Shown here piece after piece: positions 18,157 to 27,603 of a stretch of DNA of 64,000 nt (the stretch's first letter is position 1; each line of letters begins with the position of its first letter). Origin of the DNA: Mycobacterium marinum (GTDB lineage Bacteria; Actinomycetota; Actinomycetes; Mycobacteriales; Mycobacteriaceae). The DNA is taken from the NCBI RefSeq assembly GCF_003391395.1, contig NZ_CP024190.1, forward strand, positions 186,001 through 250,000, given 5' to 3'. The notes under the pieces were generated by a model, which saw only the letters and a program-made list of their open reading frames with translations, made no database searches and had not been told where the DNA came from. Position numbers and translations under genes: made by a program.

Positions 18157-19280
18157 TCAAGCGGCTATCCGGCAGGCCGCGTTGGCGGTTGGGGATTCTG
18201 GCGACCGTTCTCGCCACCACTGCGTGTTCCACGAATGGGTTGGCTGATCTGCCACTTCCGGCCCCGGGCCTGGGTTCGGGCGGCTATCGGATAACCGCCA
18301 TCTTCGCAAATGCGCTCAATCTGAACGAACACGCCAAGGTGAAGCTCGGCGGCGCAGACATAGGCCTCGTCGAGTCAATGACGGCTCGCGACTTCAACGC
18401 GGTGACCACGTTGCGCATTAGGAGCGACGTGCGGGTGCCGGTGGGCAGTGGCGCCGAACTGCGCACCGCAACGCCGTTGGGGGACGTCTTTGTGTCGATC
18501 GTCCCGCCGAGCCAGCGTGCTGCGGATACCCCCACGCTCCAAGATGGCGACACCATCGCGCTGAACAAGACCGCGACGGCGGCCACCGTCGAATCGGTAC
18601 TGAGTTCGGCGGCCATTCTGATCAACGGTGGTGTGGCTCATAACTTGACCAACGTCATCAATGGGCTGGGCAAGGCCGCCGGCAATGACGGCGAGGTGTA
18701 TGGCGAACTGATCCGCAAGTCCAATGAATTGCTGGGCAAACTTGACGCCCGAACCGGGCAGCTCGAAGACGCGATGTCGCAAACCGAGCATTTGGCCGCC
18801 GAACTCGACCGCAAACGAGAAGTGATCGCCGAGTTGCTGCAAGCCACCGACCCGGCCACGAGCGTACTGGCAGCAGATGCCAGCCAGATCTCCGACTTGC
18901 TGTTATTGATGGGGGGCGCGGCCACCGAGCTGAAGAAGTTCCCGTCGATTGCCGGCACTGACAGCAGCGGCAGGAGCGTCATCAAGGACGCCAATGCTGT
19001 TGCCGCCGCGTGGAACGATGTGGCGCTGGACCCCGACGCACGGTTGTCGGCCTTGTCGAATTTGTACGCGCCATTCGTCAAACTCACTGCGGGCACCTCA
19101 ATCTCGGGCAGCGCCGGGATCGACAGACTGGTCCTTGGTTCCATTCCGGACATCGGGTTCGGCGGGGACCCAGGCCTACATGGCCCCAAGCGGTACGACT
19201 GGCGCAAGTTCATTGGTTCGTTGAAGTTCACGCTGTGGCGACTTCAGGAGCGCGTTGTCGGTCAGGGGCCGCCGCAATGA
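18153..19280 (+). CDS. mceE: MceE-family lipoprotein
   Basis: A 375-residue protein from GTG 18153. The signal sequence ends in 'VLATTACS', a slightly imperfect lipobox (Cys about residue 25), in agreement with the rule that the fifth mce gene encodes a lipoprotein. The MCE domain lies around 'HAKVKLGGADIGLVESM'. GTGA overlap with mceD and ATGA overlap with mceF. Confidence 0.87.
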   Translation: MIKRLSGRPRWRLGILATVLATTACSTNGLADLPLPAPGLGSGGYRITAIFANALNLNEHAKVKLGGADIGLVESMTARDFNAVTTLRIRSDVRVPVGSGAELRTATPLGDVFVSIVPPSQRAADTPTLQDGDTIALNKTATAATVESVLSSAAILINGGVAHNLTNVINGLGKAAGNDGEVYGELIRKSNELLGKLDARTGQLEDAMSQTEHLAAELDRKREVIAELLQATDPATSVLAADASQISDLLLLMGGAATELKKFPSIAGTDSSGRSVIKDANAVAAAWNDVALDPDARLSALSNLYAPFVKLTAGTSISGSAGIDRLVLGSIPDIGFGGDPGLHGPKRYDWRKFIGSLKFTLWRLQERVVGQGPPQ

Positions 19281-20515
19281 CCGACGTCGCACCCTCCTTG
19301 ACCAACATGCGTGGCGGCCGACACACCTGGCTGTCATGCGTTGGTTTGTTGCTGACCCTGGTGGTGTCGGTCGCCTACCTGCTAATCGGCGTGCTGCACG
19401 TCAGGCCGTTGGCTTCCAACTACGCCCTTACCGTCGAACTGGGCCAGTCGGGCGGGTTGCTGCCCAACCAGGACGTTGCCCTGCACGGCGTGCAAATCGG
19501 TAAAGTCGAGTCACTCGAGATCTCTCGGACCGGTGTCACAGCCATACTTCGAATCAATGCCGGCGTGCGCATTCCGGTCGCCAGTACGGTCCGGGTATCG
19601 GCGCTGTCACCGGCGGGCGAGCAATACGTTGACTTCAACGCCACCTCTGGTGAGGGTCCTTTCCTCGAGAACGGCGACGCGATCTCACAAGATCGCACCA
19701 CCACACCGGTGACGCCTGCCGAACTCTTGGAGCATGCCGATGGCGTACTGGCCCAGATCGATCCAGCCAAGCTGGCGGGGATCAGGCGTGAGTTGAACCT
19801 GAGCAAAGCAGCGCCGGAAAAGTTGACCGCGATTGTCGACGGCGGGGTCTTCCTCATCTCCACCCTGGATTCGGTGCTACCGCAAACGGTCAGCCTGCTC
19901 AGGAACAGCCGCGTGGTGCTATCTGCTGCTATCGATGTGAATGAAGGCATCGACGCTACCGCTCGCAACGTTCATCAACTGCTAACCGGCATTTCGTCCA
20001 TGGATGACGGGTACCGCCGCATGGTCGACCAGACACCGGGGGTGCTAGAGGCGGTCGACAACCTCTTCAGCGATAACTCCGACACGATGGTTCAGTTGCT
20101 GGGCAACCTGACCACCGTCGCAAAATTGTCGTATCTTCGAGTGCCCGCACTCAAAGCGTTGTTTCCGGACTACCGCGGTTCGGCGTTGGAAGCATTCATG
20201 AGCACCATGCACGATGGCGGACTCTGGGCCACGGCGGACTTGTATCCGCGATACACCTGCGATTACGGCACGCCGAGCCATCCGCCTTCGGCAGCGGACT
20301 ACCCGGAGCCGTTCCTGTACACGTACTGCCGCGACGACGATCCGGCGGTGCTGATCCGGGGGGCTCGAAACGCGCCGCGACCGCCTGGCGACGACACCGC
20401 CGGGCCGCCACCGGGGGCAGACCTGGGAGCGACCACCGGCCCCACACCGCAAGGCCGCTTTACCATCCCGACCCCCTACGGCGGACCAAGGCTGCCGATC
20501 GAACCGCCGCACTAG
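19277..20515 (+). CDS. mceF: MceF-family protein
   Basis: A 412-residue protein from ATG 19277, overlapping the mceE stop. Anchor 'VGLLLTLVVSVAYLLIGVL', MCE domain 'GGLLPNQDVALHGVQIGKVE', helical middle, and a Pro/Gly-rich C-terminal tail ending 'RLPIEPPH'. It closes the operon: no mce-associated (mas) genes follow, unlike many mycobacterial mce loci. Confidence 0.88.
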   Translation: MTDVAPSLTNMRGGRHTWLSCVGLLLTLVVSVAYLLIGVLHVRPLASNYALTVELGQSGGLLPNQDVALHGVQIGKVESLEISRTGVTAILRINAGVRIPVASTVRVSALSPAGEQYVDFNATSGEGPFLENGDAISQDRTTTPVTPAELLEHADGVLAQIDPAKLAGIRRELNLSKAAPEKLTAIVDGGVFLISTLDSVLPQTVSLLRNSRVVLSAAIDVNEGIDATARNVHQLLTGISSMDDGYRRMVDQTPGVLEAVDNLFSDNSDTMVQLLGNLTTVAKLSYLRVPALKALFPDYRGSALEAFMSTMHDGGLWATADLYPRYTCDYGTPSHPPSAADYPEPFLYTYCRDDDPAVLIRGARNAPRPPGDDTAGPPPGADLGATTGPTPQGRFTIPTPYGGPRLPIEPPH

Positions 20516-21200
20516 CGATCAGGGTTCAGCCACACCGTGAACAAACAGACCCCATGCCCACCGCGTAACCACATCGCCCCAGGTGTGGGGCGAGACAGCG
20601 GCCACCGGCTTACCGAGACATGGCTCGGAAACAATATGCGCATGGACATCGGCCGAAACGGAGCAATCCCACCCTGACCGACCGGTCCAGTTCGCCTTGG
20701 AGTCATCCAACCCGGCGCGTCGTGGGTTACCGGCTACTGCGAATCCTGGAATGCACGCTCCCACGACGGATTCCCGGGATTCCCGGGATTCCCGATGACC
20801 GAAACCTTCGGCCTACCTCTCATGGACTTTGGCCGGCGGATGGGTCCGCCACGCCTTGTGGAAGCCCATTCACCGAGCGATGCTTCTCGCCGAATACGCG
20901 CGACCGTTTGGCGCAAACGTCGGTCACTCCAACAATTTCCGCTGCTCCGTCAGGGGCGAACCCATGCCAAAGTCGCGGCCACCACCGGAGATGCGGGTGC
21001 TGCTGCGTCTCCCGCGTGAGACCTGGAACGAGGCCTGCCGGGTGGTTAGTGCTGGTCTCGGGCTTGTGTTGAGACAGCGTTCGTATCGTGCTGCGAGAGG
21101 CCGTATTTCGTCTTATCGGAATTTGCTGAAAGCAGCGTCGCGGTACTGGCTGCCCTGGCTAGCCTGACGCCACGAATGGCAGGGCGGATGGAGGCGCGGC
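20516..21200 (+). other. 685-base stretch without a recognised gene
   Basis: Between mceF and the PE_PGRS gene I see no protein of known type. Several overlapping short frames are open but show no family pattern and no good ribosome site. It contains a short tandem repeat (20768-20794). A purine-rich GGAGG lies just before the PE_PGRS ATG. No strong terminator hairpin was found after mceF. Confidence 0.5.
20768..20794. repeat. three exact 9-bp tandem copies of GGATTCCCG
   Basis: Three perfect head-to-tail copies of GGATTCCCG. If translated in the frame that is open here they give a Gly-Ile-Pro repeat, but no convincing gene covers them. Confidence 0.85.
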
Positions 21201-23753
21201 ATGGCATTTCTCAATGTGCTCCCCGAGATGGTGGCCGCCGCGGCCGCAGACTTGACGAACATTGGTTCATCGATGACTGCGGCTAACGCGATGGCGGCCG
21301 CGTCGACCACGACAGTGTTGGCCCCCGGGGCTGACGAAGTGTCGGTGGCGATTGCGGGGTTGTTGCGCTTACACGGGCAGCAGTACCAGCAGTTCGGTGC
21401 GCACCTGTCTGAGTTTCATGCCCGGTTCACGCAGATGTTGAGCGCTGGGGCCAACGAGTATTCGCTCGCTGAGGCGGCCAATGCCACGTTCACGGCCGGT
21501 TCCCTGCAGACTTTGCCGCTAGATGTGCTGAACGCAGTCAACGCCCCCTTCCAGGCGTTCACCGACCGCCCGCTGATCGGCAATGGTGCCGCCGGTGCGC
21601 CGGGCACCGGACAAAACGGCGGAGCGGGCGGATGGCTGATCGGCAACGGCGGGGCAGGAGGCTCTGGAACACCCCCGGGCCTGGGCACTGCCGGCGGTAC
21701 TGGCGGGACCGGGGGAGCCGCCGGACTGATCGGCAATGGCGGCGCCGGCGGCGCTGGCGGTGCCAGCACTAGCGGAGTCGGCGGCGCCGGCGGCGCCGGC
21801 GGGGCAGGCGGATGGCTCTTGGGGGCCGGCGGCACCGGTGGCGCCGGGGGACTCACGGTCGGCACCACCGGGGGACAGGGCGGCGCCGGTGGCGCCGCCG
21901 GGTTGTTCGGACCCGGCGGTACCGGTGGTGCTGGTGGTACCAGCTTCGTGGATGCGGGCGGGGCTGGTGGAGCCGGCGGGGACAGCGGGTTGCTCAGCGG
22001 TCTGTTCGGGACCGGCGGCGGTCACGGAGGGCTCGGCGGAGCTGGTGTTACCGCTGGAGGCGACGGGGGTGCCGGGGGTGACGGTGGTCCGCTGATTGGT
22101 CGCGGCGGTGACGGTGGCGCCGGTGGACTCAGCAATAGCGTCGACGCCGTCGGCGGGTCCGGCGGAGCTGGAGGCGATGGCGGCCGGCTGGTCGGCAGTG
22201 GTGGCGCCGGCGGAACCGGGGGTACTTCGCTGGCCGGGGACGGCGGGGCCGGTGGGGCCGGCGGTACCGCCGGCCTGCTCGGCAGCGGCGGGTCTGGCGG
22301 GTCCGGCGGGACCAGCGGGTTCTTGGGGACCGGATCCGGTGGGGTCGGCGGTGACGGCGGAAATGCGAGTTTGTTGGGCTTCGGCGGGGCCGGCGGTGTC
22401 GGCGGGATCAGCGGCAACGACACCGGTGGGGTCGGTGGCATGGGCGGTACGGCTGGGCTGCTCGCCGGCAACGGCGGTATGGGCGGCGCCGGCGGAGAGG
22501 GCTTTCTCACCGGCGGCGCCGGCGGTAAGGGCGGTAACGCCATGTTCTTCGGGACAGCCGGCAATGGCGGCAATGGCGGCTACGGTCCGACCTTCGGAAT
22601 CGGGGGCGCCGACGGCGCCACCGGACCGCTGCAGGGTGTGTTCGACCTAGCCAACGCGCCGGTCCAAGCACTTACCGGGCGTCCGCTCATCGCAAACGGA
22701 GCAAATGCGGCAACCGGATCGGGGCAGGATGGCGGTGCAGGCGGATGGTTGCTCGGTGACGGTGGAGCGGGCGGGTCTGGCGAAGCCGGCCAAGCGGGCG
22801 GGTCCGGCGGAGCAGCTGGGCTGCTGTTTGGCACCGGCGGTGCCGGCGGGGTCGGCGGTAGCGCCGGCCTAGTCGGCGACGCCGGGGCTGGCGGGGCCGG
22901 CGGCGGCGGTGGGCTGTTGTGGGGCAATGGCGGCGCCGGCGGGGCAGGTGGTCTCAGCATCGCCAACGCCAACGGGAGCGGCGGTGTCGGCGGGGCAGGC
23001 GGGGACAGTGGCTTGCTGGGCGCTGGTGGGGCCGGTGGGGCCGGCGGCGCCGCATTGCTTGGAACGGGCGGCACCGGCGGCGCCGGGGGCGCCGGCGGGA
23101 TACTCGGCGGGACGGGGGGCCAGGGCGGTATAGGTGGATTCGGTCAAACCGGCGCGGGTGACGGGGGAACCGGCGGCACCGCGGGCCTGTTCGGTAGCGG
23201 TAATGCCGGCGGTGCCGGCGGTTACGCCAACACCAGCGACGGCGGACAAGGTGGCCAGGGTGGCGATGGCGGCGTGATCTTCGGCTACGGCGGCGCCGGT
23301 GGGACCGGAGGCGTCACCCCCGGCGGTACCGGTGGAATCGGTGGGGCCGGCGGCATCGGGGGGCTGCTGTTTTCCGGTGGAGGAGTCGGCGGAGCCGGCG
23401 GACTGGGCCCAAGCGGTGGATCCGGCGGCACCGGAGGCCACGGAGGTTGGTTCGGGGCCGCCGGGACCGGTGGCAGCGGCGGATTCGGATTTTCGATCGC
23501 CGGCGGAGCGGGCGGGGCGGGTGGCGTCAGCACCAGCGGAGTCGGTGGTGCTGGTGGCGCCGGCGGGGATAGCACGGTCGCGGGCGGCGCAGGCGGGGGT
23601 GGTGGCGACGCGCTGCTGCTGGGCAACGGCGGCAACGGCGGTAACGGTGGCGCCGTTGTTAGCGGCGGCACGCCCGGCGGCGGTGGCACCGGCGGCACCG
23701 GCGGTCTGCTACTCGGTGCAGACGGGTTGAATGGGTTGACCCAGACGATGTGA
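21201..23753 (+). CDS. PE_PGRS family protein
   Basis: An 850-residue protein with an N-terminal PE domain (about 1-95; 'LPEMVAAAAADL', 'LAPGADEVSVAIA') followed by a linker 'NAPFQAFTDRPLIGNG' (from residue 114) and a long Gly-Gly-X repeat tract. The linker motif occurs a second time near residue 485 ('NAPVQALTGRPLIANG'), followed again by GGAGGWLLGDGG, so the PGRS part looks like two fused modules. There is no separate C-terminal domain; it ends 'LLLGADGLNGLTQTM'. PE_PGRS proteins are usually exported by ESX-5 and exposed on the surface. Good GGAGG ribosome site a few bases upstream. Repeat DNA of this type is prone to assembly error. Confidence 0.93.
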   Translation: MAFLNVLPEMVAAAAADLTNIGSSMTAANAMAAASTTTVLAPGADEVSVAIAGLLRLHGQQYQQFGAHLSEFHARFTQMLSAGANEYSLAEAANATFTAGSLQTLPLDVLNAVNAPFQAFTDRPLIGNGAAGAPGTGQNGGAGGWLIGNGGAGGSGTPPGLGTAGGTGGTGGAAGLIGNGGAGGAGGASTSGVGGAGGAGGAGGWLLGAGGTGGAGGLTVGTTGGQGGAGGAAGLFGPGGTGGAGGTSFVDAGGAGGAGGDSGLLSGLFGTGGGHGGLGGAGVTAGGDGGAGGDGGPLIGRGGDGGAGGLSNSVDAVGGSGGAGGDGGRLVGSGGAGGTGGTSLAGDGGAGGAGGTAGLLGSGGSGGSGGTSGFLGTGSGGVGGDGGNASLLGFGGAGGVGGISGNDTGGVGGMGGTAGLLAGNGGMGGAGGEGFLTGGAGGKGGNAMFFGTAGNGGNGGYGPTFGIGGADGATGPLQGVFDLANAPVQALTGRPLIANGANAATGSGQDGGAGGWLLGDGGAGGSGEAGQAGGSGGAAGLLFGTGGAGGVGGSAGLVGDAGAGGAGGGGGLLWGNGGAGGAGGLSIANANGSGGVGGAGGDSGLLGAGGAGGAGGAALLGTGGTGGAGGAGGILGGTGGQGGIGGFGQTGAGDGGTGGTAGLFGSGNAGGAGGYANTSDGGQGGQGGDGGVIFGYGGAGGTGGVTPGGTGGIGGAGGIGGLLFSGGGVGGAGGLGPSGGSGGTGGHGGWFGAAGTGGSGGFGFSIAGGAGGAGGVSTSGVGGAGGAGGDSTVAGGAGGGGGDALLLGNGGNGGNGGAVVSGGTPGGGGTGGTGGLLLGADGLNGLTQTM

Positions 23754-24470
23754 ATTGCGCGCGCCGCCAGGGCTTTCCGGATAGCGCTAGTCCCGATCCG
23801 CGGGGCCCGCTAGCCTGCTTTTGGCCGCCGATTTTGCTGACTTCCTGCTGACGTGCCAGATCGGCGCCGTCGCTTGGACACCTGAGTCTGGGACAGCCCG
23901 AAGTGGCTAGGCTTGCCGGGTCACCGGTCAATCCAACATTTCTTCGCGGCGCTGCCATATTCTCTAGCGGATGGATTTCGCAATATCGTCAGGCAGCGTA
24001 ATCAGGTGTAAGACTGATGAATTATCGGGTGTCGCATTGGAGAATTCTGGGCCTGGACGCGATGAATTTCCACGCCCGTCCCGCGCTGACCCCAGCCCCA
24101 AGAACGCCTGTGACCAGTAGTTAGAGCGTTGATCTTGGATGTCGGCCGACGTGGGGCTGGTGAATTGCGTGAACTGAATTGGTGAATTAAAAGGAGGCGC
24201 CGGTGAATTTCTCCGAGTGTCATTGATAACCTTCAGAGATTTCACAGCAAAAGTGGTTGAGTGAATACTCGGATTAATGATATTCGTATTCCTAACCGGC
24301 GCAGAGGCCTGGGCAGTGCAACCGCGAACCCTGATCAACCGCGCAAGCACCTGGCCCGAGTGTCTGCGCGAGCCCGCTTGACCGCGCTACCGGAATGCGG
24401 GCGCCAGAAGAGATCCGCGGCATCACCAACGTCGTTGCAGCCGGACATGAGTCGACGGTGAGGAGGACAG
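23754..24470 (+). other. long regulatory-type stretch before the eccB gene block
   Basis: No protein family is recognised in these 717 bases. From about 23970 to the end it is clearly related (roughly four-fifths by eye in the last 300 bases) to 30640-31144, the region upstream of a second esx pair. The last part is less G+C rich than its surroundings. It carries a TGAATT array (24018-24209), a 'TTTCACAG' element near 24237 and a conserved 'ATGATATTCGT(T)ATTCCTAACCGGCGCAGAG' stretch around 24275-24305 shared by both copies, so promoter elements probably lie here. Confidence 0.6.
24018..24209 (+). promoter_or_regulatory. array of six TGAATT motifs upstream of eccB
   Basis: TGAATT occurs at 24018, 24063, 24161, 24175, 24183 and 24204, always on the + strand, the coding strand of the genes that follow. 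24161 to 24183 is 22 bp and 24183 to 24204 is 21 bp, near two helical turns. The same hexamer is arrayed before the second esx block and before espB on the minus strand. A protein binding one DNA face is the simple explanation; which one is unknown. Confidence 0.55.
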
Positions 24471-24590
24471 GTGAGTCATCTGATTGCCACGGCAACCGAA
24501 TGCGCCCAGCCCGGCGTCCTCGGCGACCAGGCCACCGGCCCGCGACGCCACGACACCGGTCCGGCCAGCGCCCCCCGCATTGCCGAGTGA
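24471..24590 (+). CDS. small conserved leader ORF before eccB (39 aa)
   Basis: GTG at 24471 follows GAGGAGG at 24460 (a strong ribosome site) and reads 39 codons to TGA at 24588-24590, three bases before the eccB ATG. A relative with the same opening pattern (LIA-x-AT-x-C-x-QP) starts at 31154 behind the same GTGAGGAGG in the duplicated region. Conservation of frame and of the cysteine suggests translation. eccB has no ribosome site of its own, so translational coupling through this peptide is likely. Function unknown. Confidence 0.5.
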   Translation: MSHLIATATECAQPGVLGDQATGPRRHDTGPASAPRIAE

Positions 24591-24593
24591 CAC

Positions 24594-26039
24594 ATGGCGA
24601 GTTTGCGGCTTACCACCAAAGTCCAGGTCAGCGGGCGACGTTTCCTGGTGCGACGACTCGAGCACGCGATCGTGCGTCGAGACACCCAGATGTTCGACGA
24701 TCCGCTGCAGTTCTACAGCCGTTCGGCAAGTCTGGGCATCGTTGTCGCGGTGTTCATCTTGGCGGGTGCCGTGATGCTGGCCTATGTCAAACCGCAGGGC
24801 CAACTCGGTGACACGAATCTGGTTGCCGACCGGGCCAGCGACCAGCTGTATGTGACGGTGTCGGGGCAACTGCACCCCGTCTACAACCTGACTTCGGCGC
24901 GGCTGGTGTTGGGCAACCCAGCCGCGCCGACATCAATGAGGTCTTCGGAGCTCAACAAGCTGCCCAAAGGCCAGACGATCGGAATCCCCGGCGCTCCCTA
25001 TGCCACGCCCGTTTCGGCGGACAGCGCCTCGACCTGGAGCCTGTGCGACACAGTCGCGTATGCCGGTACCGCCAACCCGGTGACGCGGACAGCGGTAATA
25101 GCGATGCCGTTACAGATCGACGCCGCGATCGCACCGCTGCGGGCGAACGAGGCGTTGCTGGTCTCCTACCGGCATTCGACCTGGATCGTCACGGCACAGG
25201 GGCGCCACGCCATCGATCTGAGCGACCGCGCCCTCACCACGGCCATGGGAATAGGCGAAACCGCCACGCCGACGCCCATCTCAGAGGGCATGTTCAACGC
25301 CTTGCCCGACAGCGGACCCTGGCGGCTCCCGTCGATTGACGCTGCCGGCGCGCCCAATACCGTCGGGTTGCCGGCAGCTCTGGTGATTGGCTCGGTGTTC
25401 CAAGTCGAAACCACCGCGGGCACCAAACATTTCGTTGTGCTGCGTGACGGCGTTGCCCCCGTCAACGATGACACCGCCGGGGCCCTACGCGACATGGAAT
25501 CCTATGGCCTGATCGATCCACCGCCGGTACCGCCGGATCTGGTCGTCGACCTGCCGCAGCGGGTGTATCAGTCACCGCTGCCCGGTGAGCCGCTCAAAAT
25601 CATCTCGCGGGTGCAAGATCCCACCCTGTGCTGGTCCTGGCAGCGGAGCGCCGGCGATCAGGCGCCGACCACAAGCGTGTTGTCCGGTCGACATCTGCCG
25701 CTGCCGCCCTCGGTGGTTAGCGCAGGCATCAATCAAATCCGCGGAACCGCAACCATTTACATCGACGGCGGCAAATTCCTGGTGTTGCAATCGCCGGATC
25801 CACGCTATGCCGAATCGATGTACTACGTCGACCCTCAAGGCGTGCGTTATGGAGTGCCGGATGCGGCGGTCGCCAACGCGCTGGGCCTGGGTTCGCCCCA
25901 AGACGCACCCTGGCAGGTGGTTCGCCTCCTGGTCGACGGGCCGGTGCTGTCCAAAGATGCCGCTCTGCTCGAGCACGAGACGCTACCGCCGGACCCGAAC
26001 CCCGCAAAGATCGACGCCGTTGCCGCAGGAGCCCCGTGA
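24594..26039 (+). CDS. eccB: EccB1 paralogue, ESX-1-type membrane core subunit
   Basis: A 481-residue protein, essentially the full length of M. tuberculosis EccB1 and recognisably its paralogue: 'LTTKVQVSGRRFLVRRLEHA', 'MFDDPLQFYSRS', one transmembrane helix (about 45-67), then the periplasmic repeat domain with 'SGQLHPVYNLTSARLVLGNP' and 'DPTLCWSWQRSAGDQ'. The paired cysteines (in 'WSLCDTVAY' and 'TLCWSW') of the family are kept. In ESX-1 the eccCa/eccCb ATPase genes follow; here they are missing and a PE35-like gene comes 83 bases later. It could replace EccB1 in a hybrid complex or be unused. Confidence 0.92.
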   Translation: MASLRLTTKVQVSGRRFLVRRLEHAIVRRDTQMFDDPLQFYSRSASLGIVVAVFILAGAVMLAYVKPQGQLGDTNLVADRASDQLYVTVSGQLHPVYNLTSARLVLGNPAAPTSMRSSELNKLPKGQTIGIPGAPYATPVSADSASTWSLCDTVAYAGTANPVTRTAVIAMPLQIDAAIAPLRANEALLVSYRHSTWIVTAQGRHAIDLSDRALTTAMGIGETATPTPISEGMFNALPDSGPWRLPSIDAAGAPNTVGLPAALVIGSVFQVETTAGTKHFVVLRDGVAPVNDDTAGALRDMESYGLIDPPPVPPDLVVDLPQRVYQSPLPGEPLKIISRVQDPTLCWSWQRSAGDQAPTTSVLSGRHLPLPPSVVSAGINQIRGTATIYIDGGKFLVLQSPDPRYAESMYYVDPQGVRYGVPDAAVANALGLGSPQDAPWQVVRLLVDGPVLSKDAALLEHETLPPDPNPAKIDAVAAGAP

Positions 26040-26122
26040 TCCCCGGCGAAGCGAGTGGTGCAAGCCCGCGCCGGGCAGCAGAACCGGTACGTGAAACCAG
26101 CTAGTGCAGAGGAGTTGTGCAG

Positions 26123-26419
26123 ATGCGATCCATGTCTTTTGACCCCGCCGCGGCCAGCGTCGCCGCGGCAATATCGGCCCATGCCAGCCGCGGGCTGGAT
26201 GCAGGCACCGCCGCCGCGTCATCGGTGACCGGTCTAGCGCCGGCGGGGGCCGATGAGATCTCGGCGCAGTTTGCCGCCGCATTCGCGGCGGAGGGCGCCC
26301 AGGTGCTGGCGCTAAACACCGCGGCCCAAGATGAGCTCGCTCGGGCTGGTCAGGCGCTGCGGCAGATCGCGGGGATGTATTCCGCCGTCGACAACAGCTG
26401 GTCGGACACCTTGGCCTAG
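26123..26419 (+). CDS. PE35-like PE protein
   Basis: A 98-residue PE domain with little else: 'SFDPAAASVAAAISAHASRG', 'LAPAGADEISAQFAAAFAAEG' and the C-terminal export motif YxxxD/E as 'YSAVD'. Length and context (before a PPE68-like gene and esxBA) match PE35. ATG 26123 is preferred because GAGGAG ends eight bases before it; a GTG at 26117 is possible. It should heterodimerise with the next gene's product and be exported by ESX-1. Confidence 0.88.
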   Translation: MRSMSFDPAAASVAAAISAHASRGLDAGTAAASSVTGLAPAGADEISAQFAAAFAAEGAQVLALNTAAQDELARAGQALRQIAGMYSAVDNSWSDTLA

Positions 26420-26475
26420 TCGGCCTGCCAACGAAAAGACCTCCAACACAACGTGACTGAAAGGCCTCAGTAAAC

Positions 26476-27582
26476 ATGCTGTGGAACGCGCTGCCCCCGG
26501 AGCTGAACACCGCGCGGCTGATGGCCGGTGCGGGCGCGGCACCGGCGCTACAGGCGGCGTCGGGCTGGGAGGCGTTGGGTGCGGCGTTGGAGGCCCAGGC
26601 CGACGGAGTGGCCGCCAGTCTGGTCTCGCTTGGGGAGATGTGGTCAGGGGCCGGTAGCGATCGGGCGCTGGCGGCCGCTGCGCCGATGGTGATTTGGCTG
26701 CGCGGCGCGGCGCAGGTGGCCCACACGCGTGCGGCTCAGGCAACCGCTCAGGCCGGGGCATATCTGCAGGCCTTGGCGATGACGCCGTCGCTGCCCGAGA
26801 TCGCCGCCAACCACGTCACCCATGCGGTCCTGGCGGCGACCAATTTCCTTGGCATCAACACGGTCCCGATCGGCGCCAACGAGGCCGACTATTTCATCCG
26901 AATGTGGAACCAGGCCGCCAGCGCGATGGACGTCTATCAGGCCGAGACCATGCTCAACACGGCGTTCGAGAAGCTCGAACCGATGACGGCAATCCTCGAT
27001 CAAAACGTCGGGCAACTTGCCAATGACGTTGCGGAGGAGGTTGCGCAGGCCTCGTCGCAAGTCCCGTTGTTCCCGGTCGCGGATTTGCCGATCCAACCGG
27101 CGATGAGCGGGTCGGTGCTGCAGTTGCTGCAACCGCTGCAAGCGGTGACCTCGCTGTTCAGCCTGGGGTCGAGTATGGGGGGCGCGGTTAGCCCCCTTGG
27201 TGGGGCCGCGGGAGCCGAGTCGGCAGCCCAGGTGGGATTGGTGGGGGCGAGTCCACTGTCCAGTCACCCGTTGGCCGGTGGGTCGGGGCCCCGTACCGGT
27301 GCTGGGCTCTTGCGTGCGGTATCGATGCCGGGGGCTGGCGGGACATTGGTGCGCACGCCGCTGATCGGGGGGCTACTGGACAAGCCGGCCGATCCGGCGG
27401 TGGCCCCGGTCGCGGCCGCGGGATCGTCGGCAACCAGTGGGGCCGCCCCGGTGGGTGGGACCGGACTGGGCCGGGCGGCGGGCGCGGGTGAATCGTCGCG
27501 GCCCGGGCCGGCGGTGTCGGCGACGCTGACCCGGGAGCCCGATGAGGTCGACGACGACTGGGATGACGACGACGACTGGTGA
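26476..27582 (+). CDS. PPE68-like PPE protein
   Basis: A 368-residue PPE68 paralogue: opening 'MLWNALPPELNTARLMAG', WxG in 'MWSGAGSDRALAAA', a helical PPE domain to about residue 175 and a Gly/Ala/Ser-rich tail that ends in an acidic run of Asp and Trp. In ESX-1, PPE68 binds EsxA and associates with the cell envelope. Position between the PE gene and esxB is the same as in ESX-1. Confidence 0.9.
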   Translation: MLWNALPPELNTARLMAGAGAAPALQAASGWEALGAALEAQADGVAASLVSLGEMWSGAGSDRALAAAAPMVIWLRGAAQVAHTRAAQATAQAGAYLQALAMTPSLPEIAANHVTHAVLAATNFLGINTVPIGANEADYFIRMWNQAASAMDVYQAETMLNTAFEKLEPMTAILDQNVGQLANDVAEEVAQASSQVPLFPVADLPIQPAMSGSVLQLLQPLQAVTSLFSLGSSMGGAVSPLGGAAGAESAAQVGLVGASPLSSHPLAGGSGPRTGAGLLRAVSMPGAGGTLVRTPLIGGLLDKPADPAVAPVAAAGSSATSGAAPVGGTGLGRAAGAGESSRPGPAVSATLTREPDEVDDDWDDDDDW

Positions 27583-27603
27583 GAGTCGTTGCTAAAAAGG
27601 ACT

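Noticed and set aside
20583..21167. Overlapping short open frames between mceF and PE_PGRS
   Set aside because: No family pattern, no ribosome site, three frames compete over the same bases; recorded only as intergenic DNA.
21416..23698. Several Pro/Ala-rich open frames antisense to the PE_PGRS gene
   Set aside because: They are the complement of GGX-coding repeats and have no independent support.
21201..23753. CRISPR-like array in the GGX repeats
   Set aside because: The repeats are in-frame codons of a PGRS protein of variable length, without constant repeats and unique spacers.
24237..24250. TTTCACAG element as a PhoP site
   Set aside because: PhoP sites need a second TCACAGC-type repeat at fixed distance; only one partial unit is seen, and the other copy reads TTTCACAGTC.
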